From Ectothiorhodospiraceae bacterium 2226 (lineage in GTDB: Bacteria; Pseudomonadota; Gammaproteobacteria; GCA-013348725): DNA of 64,000 nucleotides. Both the position numbers and the translations under genes were made by a program. Location of the stretch: the NCBI GenBank assembly GCA_013348725.1, contig CP054689.1:236501-300500 (forward strand). The letters are read 5' to 3'. The notes under the pieces are model-generated. The model saw nothing but the letters and a program-made list of their open reading frames with translations, was not told the origin of the DNA and searched no databases. Every line of letters begins with the position of its first letter. Position 1 is the stretch's first letter. Shown piece by piece: positions 11,628 through 19,599 of this stretch.

Positions 11628-12983
11628 TTAACGCATACCGAGGCGCTTGAGCTTGCGCCACAGCGAGACGCGGTCGATGCCGAGCAGCTGCGCGGCCTGC
11701 GTCTTGTTGCCGCCGGTCTGCGCCAGCACACGCCGGATATGGGCGGCCTCCTGCGCTTCCAAGGAGACATCGCCCGCCGCGTCGGCGCCCTGAAGCGCTT
11801 CGCCCGCGCCAGCGTGCAGCTCAGGCGGCAGATGGCGGGCCTCGATAACCCCATCCGGGGCCAGCGCGATGCCCCGCACCACGATGTTCTCGAGTTCGCG
11901 CACATTGCCGGGAAAGTCGTGCTGCAGCAGCCGCGCCATGGCCTCCTCGGTGACGCGCTCGGCGGGCCGCCGCAGGAGGGCGGCATGCTTCTGCATCAGA
12001 TGGGCGATCAGTAGCGGGATGTCCTCGCGCCGCTCGCGCAACGGGGGTATGTGCAGCCCGACCACGTTCAAGCGGTAGTAAAGGTCCTTGCGCAGCACGC
12101 CCGCGGCCACGGCCTCCTCGGGGTCGCGGTTGGTGGCGGCGAGAAACCGCACGTCCACCGGTACCGCGCGGGTGGCCCCCAGGGGCAGCACCTCACGCTC
12201 CTGGATCACCCGCAGCAGTTTCACCTGCATCGCGGGCGACATCTCGGTCACCTCATCCAAGAACACCGTGCCGCCATTGGCCGCCTCGATCAGACCTTCT
12301 TTGTCGTTCCCGGCGCCGGTGAAGGCGCCCTTCGCATGGCCGAACAGCTCATTGGCCAGCAGGTCCTCGGAGAAGGCACCGCAGTTGGCCGCCACGAACG
12401 GCCCCTGCGCACGCCGACCATGCGCATGCAGGTAGCGGGCGACCAGTTCCTTGCCGGTCCCGCTCTCGCCGGTGATGAGCACGCTGCAATCCACCCCGGC
12501 GACTTGGCGGGCGGTGGTGAGCAACTCGCGCATGCGCGCATGATTGCCCACGATGCGCACCGTCCCTTCCTCGGCATCCAGCAATTGGCGCAGGCGGTCG
12601 TTCTCCGCCCGCAGGCGCACCTTCTCCACCGCCTCGTGCACGATCTGGCGCACCTCGTCGAGTCGAAACGGCTTGGCCACATAGTAGAAGGCGCCTTCGC
12701 GCATCGCGTCGACCGCCGACTTGAGGGTGGCGTAGCCGGTAATGAGGATGACCTCCGTGTGCGGGTGCAGCTCGCGGCAGTGACGCAGGACCGCAATGCC
12801 GTCCACAGGCTTCATGCGCAGGTCGGTCAGCACCACCTCGAAGCGCTGCTCGTCCAACGCCGCCAGGGCGCGCTCGCCGTCGTCCAGCGCGACGACCTCG
12901 TAGCCCTCCTTTTGCATGACATGGGTCAGGTTGCGCAGGGCAATCTGTTCGTCGTCGACGATCAGGATGCGCGGTTTACTCAT
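11628..12983 (-). CDS. NtrC-family sigma-54-dependent response regulator
   Basis: The 451 residues comprise a receiver domain with phospho-acceptor Asp54, an AAA+ domain with Walker A GESGTGKE and the sigma-54-contacting GAFTGA loop intact, and a Fis-type helix-turn-helix (NKTQAAQLLGIDRVSLWRKL). It should activate sigma-54 promoters when phosphorylated by the kinase encoded immediately upstream; the two genes overlap by 4 bases (ATGA). The only strong sigma-54 promoter seen in the window lies just beyond the kinase gene, in front of the UspA-like/SulP operon, which is the likely target. I cannot assign a named system. Confidence 0.93.
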   Translation of the reverse strand: MSKPRILIVDDEQIALRNLTHVMQKEGYEVVALDDGERALAALDEQRFEVVLTDLRMKPVDGIAVLRHCRELHPHTEVILITGYATLKSAVDAMREGAFYYVAKPFRLDEVRQIVHEAVEKVRLRAENDRLRQLLDAEEGTVRIVGNHARMRELLTTARQVAGVDCSVLITGESGTGKELVARYLHAHGRRAQGPFVAANCGAFSEDLLANELFGHAKGAFTGAGNDKEGLIEAANGGTVFLDEVTEMSPAMQVKLLRVIQEREVLPLGATRAVPVDVRFLAATNRDPEEAVAAGVLRKDLYYRLNVVGLHIPPLRERREDIPLLIAHLMQKHAALLRRPAERVTEEAMARLLQHDFPGNVRELENIVVRGIALAPDGVIEARHLPPELHAGAGEALQGADAAGDVSLEAQEAAHIRRVLAQTGGNKTQAAQLLGIDRVSLWRKLKRLGMR

Positions 12984-14467
12984 GCAGGTTCCTCCTCGAG
13001 ACAGGCCGGAAGACGCACCACGAAGGTAGCGCCCTCCCCCGCCCGGCTGCTGACGCCGAGGCAGCCGCCATGGCGCTCCACGATCTCGTAGCTGACGAAC
13101 AGGCCGAGACCGGAGCCCCCGCCCGGCGGCTTCGTGGTAAAGAAGGGATCGAAGATGCGCGGCAGCAGTTCGGGCGGAATGCCGGGGCCGGCGTCCCGCA
13201 CGAATACATCCACTGCCGCGCCACCCCCGGCGGTGCAGGAGTCCATGCCGGCCAGCGCCGGATCGTCGGGGGCGGTGTCTCGGGCGGGCTGCGCCTGTAC
13301 GAGCACGCGTCCCCCGCCACGCTCGGCGGTCGCGTCCAGGGCATTCTTGACCAGGTTGAGAAACACCTGCTGCAGGCGCTGCGGATCACCGATGACGCAC
13401 AGCTGCCCCGGCACCTCGACGTCGAGCGCGACGCCCGCCGGAATGCTGCCGCGCAGGAAGGTCAGGGTGCGCTCGAGCAGCGGCAGCAGCGCCACCGGCA
13501 CGCGCACCGGCTCGCGCTCGCGCGCGAAATCCAGCAATGCCAGCACGATCAGACGGGCGCGCTCGCCCTGTTCGTCGATCTGGCGCAGCAGCTCCTGTGC
13601 GAACGCCGGATCGAGTTCGGGCAATTCTTCGCGCAGGATCTGGCACGAGGAGGAGATGTTCGCGAGGGGGTTGTTCAGCTCGTGGGCGACACCCGAGAGC
13701 AGGGTGCCGAGCGAGGCCAGCTTCTCCGACTGCACCAGGCTGCGTCGGCGGCGCTCGAGTTCGTCCAGCACGTGGTTGAAGGCGCGGGCCAGGGAGGCGA
13801 TCTCGCTGTCCGAGGCGTGCTCGTCGAGGCGACGCAGGCGGCCTTCGCCAAGTTCGCCCATGTGCCGCTCCATCGTGCGCAGAGGGCGTATCACGGCCCG
13901 CGACAGCCCCTGCCCGACTGCGACCGCGAGGCCCGCGAGGAGCACCAACGCGATCAGCAGCTGCGTGCGCGCACGCTGCAGCGCCTTCTGCAGCAATTCG
14001 CGCTCGCGGCTCGCCTTGCGCTCGGCCACATCCGTCAGCGCCCGCCCCTCGTTGCGAATGGCCGTCACCAGCGCCTCCGGCACCGCGCCGCCGCCCACAA
14101 CCGTCTCCGCGTACTGCGCCATGGCCTGCCGATAGCGCGCGAGATCCCGGCTGATCTCCTGCAGACGCTCCGGCGTCGCCACCAGGCCCAACTCCTCGCC
14201 GCGCGCGGTCATGAACACGCCGACTTCGACCGCGAGGCGACGAAACTCGCGATAGTCCTCCGGCTCGCCGTACAGAAAGTAATTCTTCTCGAAGCGGCGC
14301 ATCTCCAGCACGGTATCCAGAAACTGTGACACCGCCTGCCCCTGTGCCACGCGGTCCTCCACGGCGCGCAAGTCAGCCAGCAGCCAAGCCACCAACACGA
14401 TCAGCACCACCAGCAAACTGGCGTAGGCCCAGCGGATCTTGGCCCGCAGACTGCTCCACACGCGCAC
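12980..14467 (-). CDS. Membrane sensor histidine kinase, partner of the adjacent regulator
   Basis: This 495-residue protein has transmembrane segments at about 12-31 and 168-187 flanking a periplasmic all-helical sensor region that includes RRFEKNYFLYG, typical of four-helix sensor domains. A HAMP linker, a HisKA domain with phospho-acceptor His262 in AHELNNPL, and an HATPase domain (NALDA, DAGPGIP, GSGLGL) follow. It phosphorylates the response regulator, whose start it overlaps by 4 bases. Its ligand is not readable from the sequence; divergence from a SulP transporter gene suggests an anion-related or energy-related cue. Confidence 0.93.
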   Translation of the reverse strand: MRVWSSLRAKIRWAYASLLVVLIVLVAWLLADLRAVEDRVAQGQAVSQFLDTVLEMRRFEKNYFLYGEPEDYREFRRLAVEVGVFMTARGEELGLVATPERLQEISRDLARYRQAMAQYAETVVGGGAVPEALVTAIRNEGRALTDVAERKASRERELLQKALQRARTQLLIALVLLAGLAVAVGQGLSRAVIRPLRTMERHMGELGEGRLRRLDEHASDSEIASLARAFNHVLDELERRRRSLVQSEKLASLGTLLSGVAHELNNPLANISSSCQILREELPELDPAFAQELLRQIDEQGERARLIVLALLDFAREREPVRVPVALLPLLERTLTFLRGSIPAGVALDVEVPGQLCVIGDPQRLQQVFLNLVKNALDATAERGGGRVLVQAQPARDTAPDDPALAGMDSCTAGGGAAVDVFVRDAGPGIPPELLPRIFDPFFTTKPPGGGSGLGLFVSYEIVERHGGCLGVSSRAGEGATFVVRLPACLEEEPA

Positions 14468-14526
14468 CGCGCCTCCTCAGCAGCGCCCGCTCGATTAGAG
14501 CCGTGGCGCTGCATTCCTGAAACACT

Positions 14527-14563
14527 GTTGCACAGTGTAACGCTTACCGATGCAACATGTAAC
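14527..14563 (+). promoter_or_regulatory. Two tandem upstream activator sites for an NtrC-type regulator
   Basis: GTTGCACAGTGTAAC (14527-14541) and GATGCAACATGTAAC (14549-14563) agree at 11 of 15 positions, giving GnTGCAnnnTGTAAC. Each is an imperfect dyad. They start 22 bases apart, two helical turns, so a regulator would sit on one face of the DNA. They lie about 55-90 bases upstream of the sigma-54 -24 element, the usual enhancer distance. The first site also nests a perfect ACACTG-N5-CAGTGT dyad. Binding by the adjacent regulator is inferred. Confidence 0.6.
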
Positions 14564-14616
14564 ACACAAACCTTCGTCATGACTGTACGTCATTGACTCC
14601 ACGGGATCATTTCATA

Positions 14617-14632
14617 TGGCACGGAACCTGCT
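14617..14632 (+). promoter_or_regulatory. Sigma-54 (RpoN) -24/-12 promoter
   Basis: TGGCACGGAACCTGCT matches the TGGCACG-N4-TTGCT consensus at all but one defined position, with exactly 10 bases between the invariant GG and GC. Transcription would begin near 14643, giving a leader of about 30 bases before the UspA-like start codon. Confidence 0.88.
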
Positions 14633-14672
14633 CCTTAACGGCCAGCAAGCTATTCCATAAGGAGACACCTTC

Positions 14673-15134
14673 ATGAGCCTGTTGCGACTCCTAAGCAACG
14701 TCCAACACGCGGCACGGGGCCTGGCCGGCGAGTTTCTCTCGGCCCGCGACATGGCCGAGCAGCTGAGCGGCGCCCCCGCGTTGAATGCGGCACCCGAAAA
14801 GGGCCGGGTGCTGCTCGCCATCGAAGGGACCCGCCCCACCCCAAGCGCACTGCGCTACGCCCTGGAGGCCTGCCACCGCGCACACGCCGACCTGGATCTG
14901 CTCTTCGTCGGCCCCCGTCCCGTCGAGGCGGCGCCGAGCGCCCCCGTCGGCATGACCATCCGCGCCCTCCACCGTCCGGGTCCGCTAGCCGAGCGCATCA
15001 GCGAACACGCCCGGCGTTGCCGCGAGCTGTTGTGCATCATCACCTCGCCCGGCCCCGATGCAAGCCTGCTCTGGCCGGCGGAACCCTCCCGGCGGATGTC
15101 GGTGCCGGTGGTCATCCTGGACGCCGCGGCATGA
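14673..15134 (+). CDS. Small UspA-like (universal stress protein-like) protein
   Basis: This 153-residue protein has a core with the Usp fold pattern: an initial strand VLLAIEGT, the helix SALRYALEACHRAHA, the strand DLDLLFVG and a final strand VPVVIL. The GxxGx9GS nucleotide-binding motif of ATP-binding Usp proteins is missing and about 45 extra N-terminal residues precede the domain, so it may be a non-ATP-binding or regulatory variant. AAGGAG lies 8 bases before the ATG. Its stop overlaps the SulP start (ATGA), so the two are translationally coupled under the sigma-54 promoter. Confidence 0.68.
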   Translation: MSLLRLLSNVQHAARGLAGEFLSARDMAEQLSGAPALNAAPEKGRVLLAIEGTRPTPSALRYALEACHRAHADLDLLFVGPRPVEAAPSAPVGMTIRALHRPGPLAERISEHARRCRELLCIITSPGPDASLLWPAEPSRRMSVPVVILDAAA

Positions 15135-16876
15135 GCGACCGCACCACCAAGCTCTCCGCGCCCTGGAGCAAGCTGTTTCCCTTCCTGCGCTGGTTCCCGC
15201 TGGGCCCAGGGGCGCTGCGCACGGATGGCTTAGCGGGCTTGACGGTCGCTCTGGTGCTCATCCCCCAGTCCATGGCCTACGCCCAGCTCGCGGGTTTGCC
15301 GGTCGTGTACGGTCTGTACGCCTCCTTCGTGCCGGTGATCGTGGCGGCGCTGTGGGGATCGTGCCCGCAGCTGCACACGGGACCGGTCGCCATGCTTTCG
15401 CTGATGACCGCCGCGGCGCTGGCACCGCTGGCCGCCGCCGGCACGGATGCGTACATTGCCCTCGCGCTGCTGCTTGCCTTACTGGTCGGGGTCTTCCGGC
15501 TGGCGATGGGCCTGCTCCGCGCGGGCTTCCTCGTCAGCCTGCTGTCGAGCCCGGTGATCGCGGGCTTTACCAATGCGGCGGCGCTGATCATCGCGCTCTC
15601 GCAGCTCAACAAGGTATTCAATCTCCCGCTGGAGCAAAGCGGCGTTTTCCTGCGCGACATTCTGCAGCTCTTACTGCAGATCGCCGACGCGCACTGGCCC
15701 ACACTGGTCGTGGCGGGCGCGGCGTTCCTGTTGCTGGTCGGGCTGAAGCGTTGGGCGCCGCGCGTGCCGGGCGTGCTGGTGACGGTGGTGCTGGCCACCG
15801 CGGTCAGTGCGCTGATCGGCTTCGAACGCCTCGGCGGCCAAGTGGTGGGTCAGATCCCGCAGGGGCTGCCCGGACTCAGCCTGCCGGCGCTGGACCCGGC
15901 GGCGGCCGCACAGCTCCTGCCCTCGGCCTTCGTCATGGCGCTGATCGGCTTTCTGGAGGCCATGTCCATTTCGCGCGCCATCGCCGCCCGCACCCGACAG
16001 AAGGTCAACCTCAACCAGGAACTGGTCGGCCAGGGCCTGGCCAACATCGCGGGCAGCTTCTTCCAGTCCTTCGCGGTGAGCGGCTCCTTCTCGCGCTCGG
16101 CGCTCAACGCGGCGGCGGGCGCACGTACGGGCCTGGCGGCCATCTTCAGCGCACTCGCGGTGGTGCTCGCGCTGCTGTACCTCACGCCGGTGTTGTACCA
16201 CCTGCCGCAGGCCGTGCTGGCGGTGATCGTCATGCAGGCGGTGTCGGGGTTGATCGACGTAAGCAGCCTGCGCCGCGCGTGGCGCATCCAACGCCAGGAT
16301 GCGGTGGCCGGCTTGGTCACTTTCGTGGCCACGCTCGCCTTCGCACCACGGCTGCAGGACGGCATCCTGGTGGGCGGCGGCCTGGCGTTGGCGTTCTTCG
16401 TGGCGCGCACCATGCGCCCGCGCATCGCGGTCCTAAGCCGCGCGGACGACGGGCAGTTGCGCGATGCCGAGGTGCACCGGCTACCGACCAGCGACCGCAT
16501 CATGGTGCTGCGCATGGACCGTTCGCTGTATTTCGCCAACGCGAGCTATTTCACGCAGACGGTGCAGGCGGCGGTGCAGGCGCGGCCTGCGCTGCGCTAC
16601 GTGCTGTTGGTGGGTGACGGCATGAACGAAGTGGACGCCTCCGGCGAGGAGGCCCTGCGTGAACTGGCTCGTGAGCTCCAGCGCAAGGGGGTCACGCTTA
16701 CCCTGAGCAGCCTGAAGCGCCCGGTCTACCAGACCCTGCGCACCAGCGGACTAGTGACGGAGATCGGCGAGGACCGGGTGTTCGTGGACGAGGAAGCGGC
16801 CCTAGCGGCCTTCGCGCACCGCCTGGGGCCGGACTACGACCCGGCACAGTGTCCGCTGCGGCCGCGCGCGGCCTGA
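15131..16876 (+). CDS. SulP-family anion transporter with STAS domain
   Basis: This 581-residue protein has the SulP signature PQSMAYAQLAGLP at about residues 45-57, roughly 10-14 transmembrane helices, the SGSFSRSALN motif, and a C-terminal cytoplasmic STAS domain (about 440-560) containing EVDASGEEAL. SulP proteins carry sulfate, bicarbonate or carboxylates; the substrate cannot be read here. The chosen ATG overlaps the UspA-like stop by 4 bases. It is a paralogue of the SulP gene at 49110-51263, and both end in a CPL-containing tail. Expression probably follows the sigma-54 promoter. Confidence 0.92.
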   Translation: MSDRTTKLSAPWSKLFPFLRWFPLGPGALRTDGLAGLTVALVLIPQSMAYAQLAGLPVVYGLYASFVPVIVAALWGSCPQLHTGPVAMLSLMTAAALAPLAAAGTDAYIALALLLALLVGVFRLAMGLLRAGFLVSLLSSPVIAGFTNAAALIIALSQLNKVFNLPLEQSGVFLRDILQLLLQIADAHWPTLVVAGAAFLLLVGLKRWAPRVPGVLVTVVLATAVSALIGFERLGGQVVGQIPQGLPGLSLPALDPAAAAQLLPSAFVMALIGFLEAMSISRAIAARTRQKVNLNQELVGQGLANIAGSFFQSFAVSGSFSRSALNAAAGARTGLAAIFSALAVVLALLYLTPVLYHLPQAVLAVIVMQAVSGLIDVSSLRRAWRIQRQDAVAGLVTFVATLAFAPRLQDGILVGGGLALAFFVARTMRPRIAVLSRADDGQLRDAEVHRLPTSDRIMVLRMDRSLYFANASYFTQTVQAAVQARPALRYVLLVGDGMNEVDASGEEALRELARELQRKGVTLTLSSLKRPVYQTLRTSGLVTEIGEDRVFVDEEAALAAFAHRLGPDYDPAQCPLRPRAA

Positions 16877-16893
16877 GCGCCGACGCACATGAG

Positions 16894-16926
16894 ACTGCCG
16901 CGCCTCGACAGTCGGGGCGCGGCAGT
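16894..16926 (+). terminator. Probable terminator of the UspA-like/SulP operon
   Basis: ACTGCCGCGCC and GGCGCGGCAGT form an 11-bp perfect stem with an 11-base loop, 18 bases after the SulP stop. The T tract is weak (TCTC). Confidence 0.65.
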
Positions 16927-16982
16927 TCTCGATCAGGGATTGGGATTGGCGCGGCCGCAGACGCAACCGCGCAGCGCATGAC

Positions 16983-17330
16983 TTACATCGCGTTGGCCGC
17001 GGGTTCGCCAAGTATCCGGCCCAAGGCCCAGACCACCGGCACGTCGAGACGTCCGAAGCGAACGCCGACCCCGCTGCTGTTGGCGTAAACCACGCGCCCC
17101 GGCACCCGCCAGCGCCCGGCCAGATACGGCAGCGCCATATCCACTTCGACCACTTCACCGACGTCCAGCGCGGGGCCATCGACGAACAGCCCCTCGTGGG
17201 TGAGGTTCTCGCTACGGCAGGCGCGCTCGACCCCGTGCGCGTGATAAAGATCGACTTCCAACTCCACCGGCGCACGCGCCGTAACGCGGCGCTCGCCCTG
17301 CCACCGCGGCCGCTCTGCGTGTTTAGCCAC
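16983..17330 (-). CDS. PilZ-domain protein, putative c-di-GMP effector
   Basis: This single-domain protein of about 115 residues carries a PilZ pattern: an RR-containing N-terminal segment (GERRVTAR), NLTHEGLFV in place of the D/NxSxxG motif, and a late GVGVRFGRLD strand. PilZ domains bind cyclic di-GMP; the NLTHEG variant keeps Asn and Gly but replaces Ser with Thr. A GTG start at 17330 with GGAGG 8 bases upstream is preferred over a longer open frame. It has no operon partner. The region 17331-17566 holds its presumed promoter and the convergent terminator. Confidence 0.72.
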   Translation of the reverse strand: MAKHAERPRWQGERRVTARAPVELEVDLYHAHGVERACRSENLTHEGLFVDGPALDVGEVVEVDMALPYLAGRWRVPGRVVYANSSGVGVRFGRLDVPVVWALGRILGEPAANAM

Positions 17331-17493
17331 GCCGACCACCTCCTCAGCATCCGTCCCAAGGTATGGAAAGGGATTTCGAGGGCGACAAGACATCGACCAC
17401 TCGAAGCGAGACAAGGATAGACGCTAACTCGGCACAAGGCCAGCGTACGCCGCTGTCGCCACACGGCAACGACGGCGGGAGAGGTGGCGTAAC

Positions 17494-17522
17494 AAAAAGG
17501 CCTCCCGGCGAACCGGGAGGCC
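17494..17522 (-). terminator. Rho-independent terminator of the PRC-barrel gene
   Basis: On the minus strand GGCCTCCCGG and CCGGGAGGCC form a 10-bp stem with a 4-base loop, followed by TTTTTGTT. It lies 44 bases downstream of the PRC-barrel stop. Confidence 0.92.
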
Positions 17523-17566
17523 GATACTACTTAGGGAAGCTCTGATTCATTCAGACCTTCCTTCCC

Positions 17567-18151
17567 TTAGTTGAAGCCGCCTTCGTTGCCGGGGGCACCG
17601 GTGTCCTCGCCGGTCGCGGGGCCGGCACCGGCGTCATCGGTGCCGTCCATGCCCGGCTGAGCCGCCGGGTCGTCGCCAGCACCGTCGGCGCGCACCTCAA
17701 AGGCACTGAAGTCGGCCGGCCAGTCGTCACGATCGATGCCCGGCGCCTGCTCGATCTGCTGCTCGGTCAGGTTCACCAGCACCTCGTCCTCGTCACGCGC
17801 GGCCTGCACGTCCTCCCAAGGCACGGCGACCAGCTTCTCGCCCATCCCCAGCAGACCGCCGGAGGCGATCACGGCATGCGTCACCTGGCCGTCCTCATCC
17901 AGAACCAATTCGTCGATGGTGCCGAGGTTCTCCCCCTGCTCGTTGACGACATTTTGGCCGATGATCTCACTCGCGCGCTGCGTACGCAGCGTCTCCTGGT
18001 CGACCTGCGGCTCCGGTGCGGCCATCTGATCCTGCTGATCCTGCGCCTCAGCGCCGGTGCCGTACTGCTCCGTCTCCTGCGCCATCGCGGCACCCGACAG
18101 AATCAGGGCCAGAGCCGAAGCTGTCACCGTTGCTCCCAGATAGTTCTTCAT
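17567..18151 (-). CDS. Exported PRC-barrel domain protein
   Basis: This 194-residue protein has a cleavable signal peptide ending near AMAQE. A PRC-barrel domain (about residues 55-125: IIGQNVVNEQGENLGTIDEL, then GGLLGMGEKLVAVPWEDV) is flanked by Asp/Glu/Gln-rich tails. PRC-barrels of this exported type are frequent in stress-related periplasmic proteins, and no enzymatic role is known. A GGAGG site 8 bases before the ATG at 18151 fixes the start. The strong acidity fits a salt-exposed periplasm. Confidence 0.85.
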   Translation of the reverse strand: MKNYLGATVTASALALILSGAAMAQETEQYGTGAEAQDQQDQMAAPEPQVDQETLRTQRASEIIGQNVVNEQGENLGTIDELVLDEDGQVTHAVIASGGLLGMGEKLVAVPWEDVQAARDEDEVLVNLTEQQIEQAPGIDRDDWPADFSAFEVRADGAGDDPAAQPGMDGTDDAGAGPATGEDTGAPGNEGGFN

Positions 18152-18319
18152 TGCAAAACCTCCGTGTCTTAGCATTGTCAGTTGCCCTGCGGGCGGCCGC
18201 CCGGCAGGGGTTACGGTTATGATGCAGGAACCGTACCTGCTCCCAAGCAATTGTTTACGCGCCGTCTTCGGCCCACGGCCCGTGACGGGCCGGCCAAAAG
18301 CGTCGTCGCCTCGCGACGC

Positions 18320-18769
18320 TTACTCCGCTATCCCGGCAGGCGGCTCACTCAGCTCGGGATCCGCGCCCGGCGAGACCTGCTCGCCCGGCTCGGGCGCCAC
18401 TTCGGGCTGCGGCGACTCGCCCGGGAGTTCGCCGGCCTCGCCGGCCTGGATCGCCTCCATGAATTGCGCGAACTCCGCCTCGTCGATCACGCCGTCTCCG
18501 TCCTGATCGGCGCGGTCGAAATTCTCCGCCAGCTCGCGCATCGCGCTCGCCTCCTCGCGCGTAATATGCCCGTCACCCGCTTGGTCGAGCTGCGAGAACT
18601 CCTCACCGTACGCGGTGTCAGCCTCCCCGGTGCCCATATCGTCCATGGTGCTACCGACCCCGGGTGCCGGCGCATCCTGGGCACCCGGATCGTCGCCATG
18701 TTCGGCCGCGACCACACCCAGCGAGAACAATGCGGCCGCGATCGCCACCGCCAGTTGCTTCCTTTGCAT
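18320..18769 (-). CDS. Exported EF-hand calcium-binding protein
   Basis: This 149-residue protein has a signal peptide (about 1-22). The second EF-hand loop, residues 88-99 (DQDGDGVIDEAE), has all calcium ligands. The first, at 62-73 (DQAGDGHITREE), has Ala in place of the second Asp ligand. The C terminus is Pro/Glu-rich and acidic. It is probably a periplasmic calsensin-like or calcium-buffering protein of unknown partner. GGAG precedes the ATG. The gaps on both sides (168 and 179 bases) hold no other recognised feature. Confidence 0.82.
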   Translation of the reverse strand: MQRKQLAVAIAAALFSLGVVAAEHGDDPGAQDAPAPGVGSTMDDMGTGEADTAYGEEFSQLDQAGDGHITREEASAMRELAENFDRADQDGDGVIDEAEFAQFMEAIQAGEAGELPGESPQPEVAPEPGEQVSPGADPELSEPPAGIAE

Positions 18770-18948
18770 AACTCATCTCCTTGTCGCTCGAACCACAGCC
18801 ATTAGCTAATCAAAACCCGTGCCAGGCGAGGCCGGCCGTCCGAAGCGCGCGACGGCACGCAACGTGCGACAGGCTAGAGGCAAGCGACCGCGGTTACCGC
18901 AGGCGGAATATCGGGTTCTCCGTTGCCTGGCGACGACGCATCGTCGGC

Positions 18949-19599
18949 TCACGAACCGTCAGCGGAGTCTGATGTGGAAAGTGCCGGTGTGGCCTGGCCT
19001 CGCTCCTGTTGATCGAGGCGCTCACGCAGCCCCTCCTCGATCGAGATCAGCGCCTTCACCTTTTCTTCCAGGCGCACCGCACGTTCGGCCTGCCTGGCGG
19101 CGTGTCGGTTCTGGGCCTCGATCGAGCGCAGCACATGCACCATCAAATACGCCAAGTCGATCAACGGTTGTTCGGCCGCATCCGCCTGCTCGATCTCGCG
19201 CTCGAGCAATGACGCCGCACGCGCGGCGCCTTCCGGCTCCTCGCGCGCCAGTTCGACCATGGCCAGGTGCAGGCGACCGACCAGCCCGGTGTCCTCCGCG
19301 CGCGCCAGCGCACCTTCATACTCACGCTGCCGCACGTCGTTGCTGGTGCCGTGCAGATAACGGAAGTAATTGAGCAGCGCGGCGGCGCGCGCCGCTTCCC
19401 CTGCCCAATCGCCGCCCACACGATGGCGCTGCCCCAGCCCCTCCGAAGCGGGCGGTGTTGGGCCGGCGGGCATCGAGCGCGGGTCGGGCGGGTTCGTGGT
19501 GGAGAATGGTCCCCCGCCTACCGAAGCCGGATTGGCCGCCAAACCGCTGGCGCCCAATCCGCCTATCAGCACCAGGGCCAATGCGTACCCCCGCTTCAT
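18949..19599 (-). CDS. QseG-like protein, third gene of the GlrR/GlrK locus
   Basis: This 216-residue protein has a signal peptide and a helical, Glu/Ala-rich body ending in a coiled coil (AARQAERAVRLEEKVKAL and onward). Position, size and helical character match QseG (YfhG), the outer-membrane lipoprotein that modulates GlrK/QseE in enterobacteria. No lipobox cysteine is visible here, so it may be soluble in the periplasm. Its ATG overlaps the kinase stop by 4 bases, implying coupled synthesis. Sequence similarity to QseG is judged by eye and is weak. Confidence 0.6.
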   Translation of the reverse strand: MKRGYALALVLIGGLGASGLAANPASVGGGPFSTTNPPDPRSMPAGPTPPASEGLGQRHRVGGDWAGEAARAAALLNYFRYLHGTSNDVRQREYEGALARAEDTGLVGRLHLAMVELAREEPEGAARAASLLEREIEQADAAEQPLIDLAYLMVHVLRSIEAQNRHAARQAERAVRLEEKVKALISIEEGLRERLDQQERGQATPALSTSDSADGS

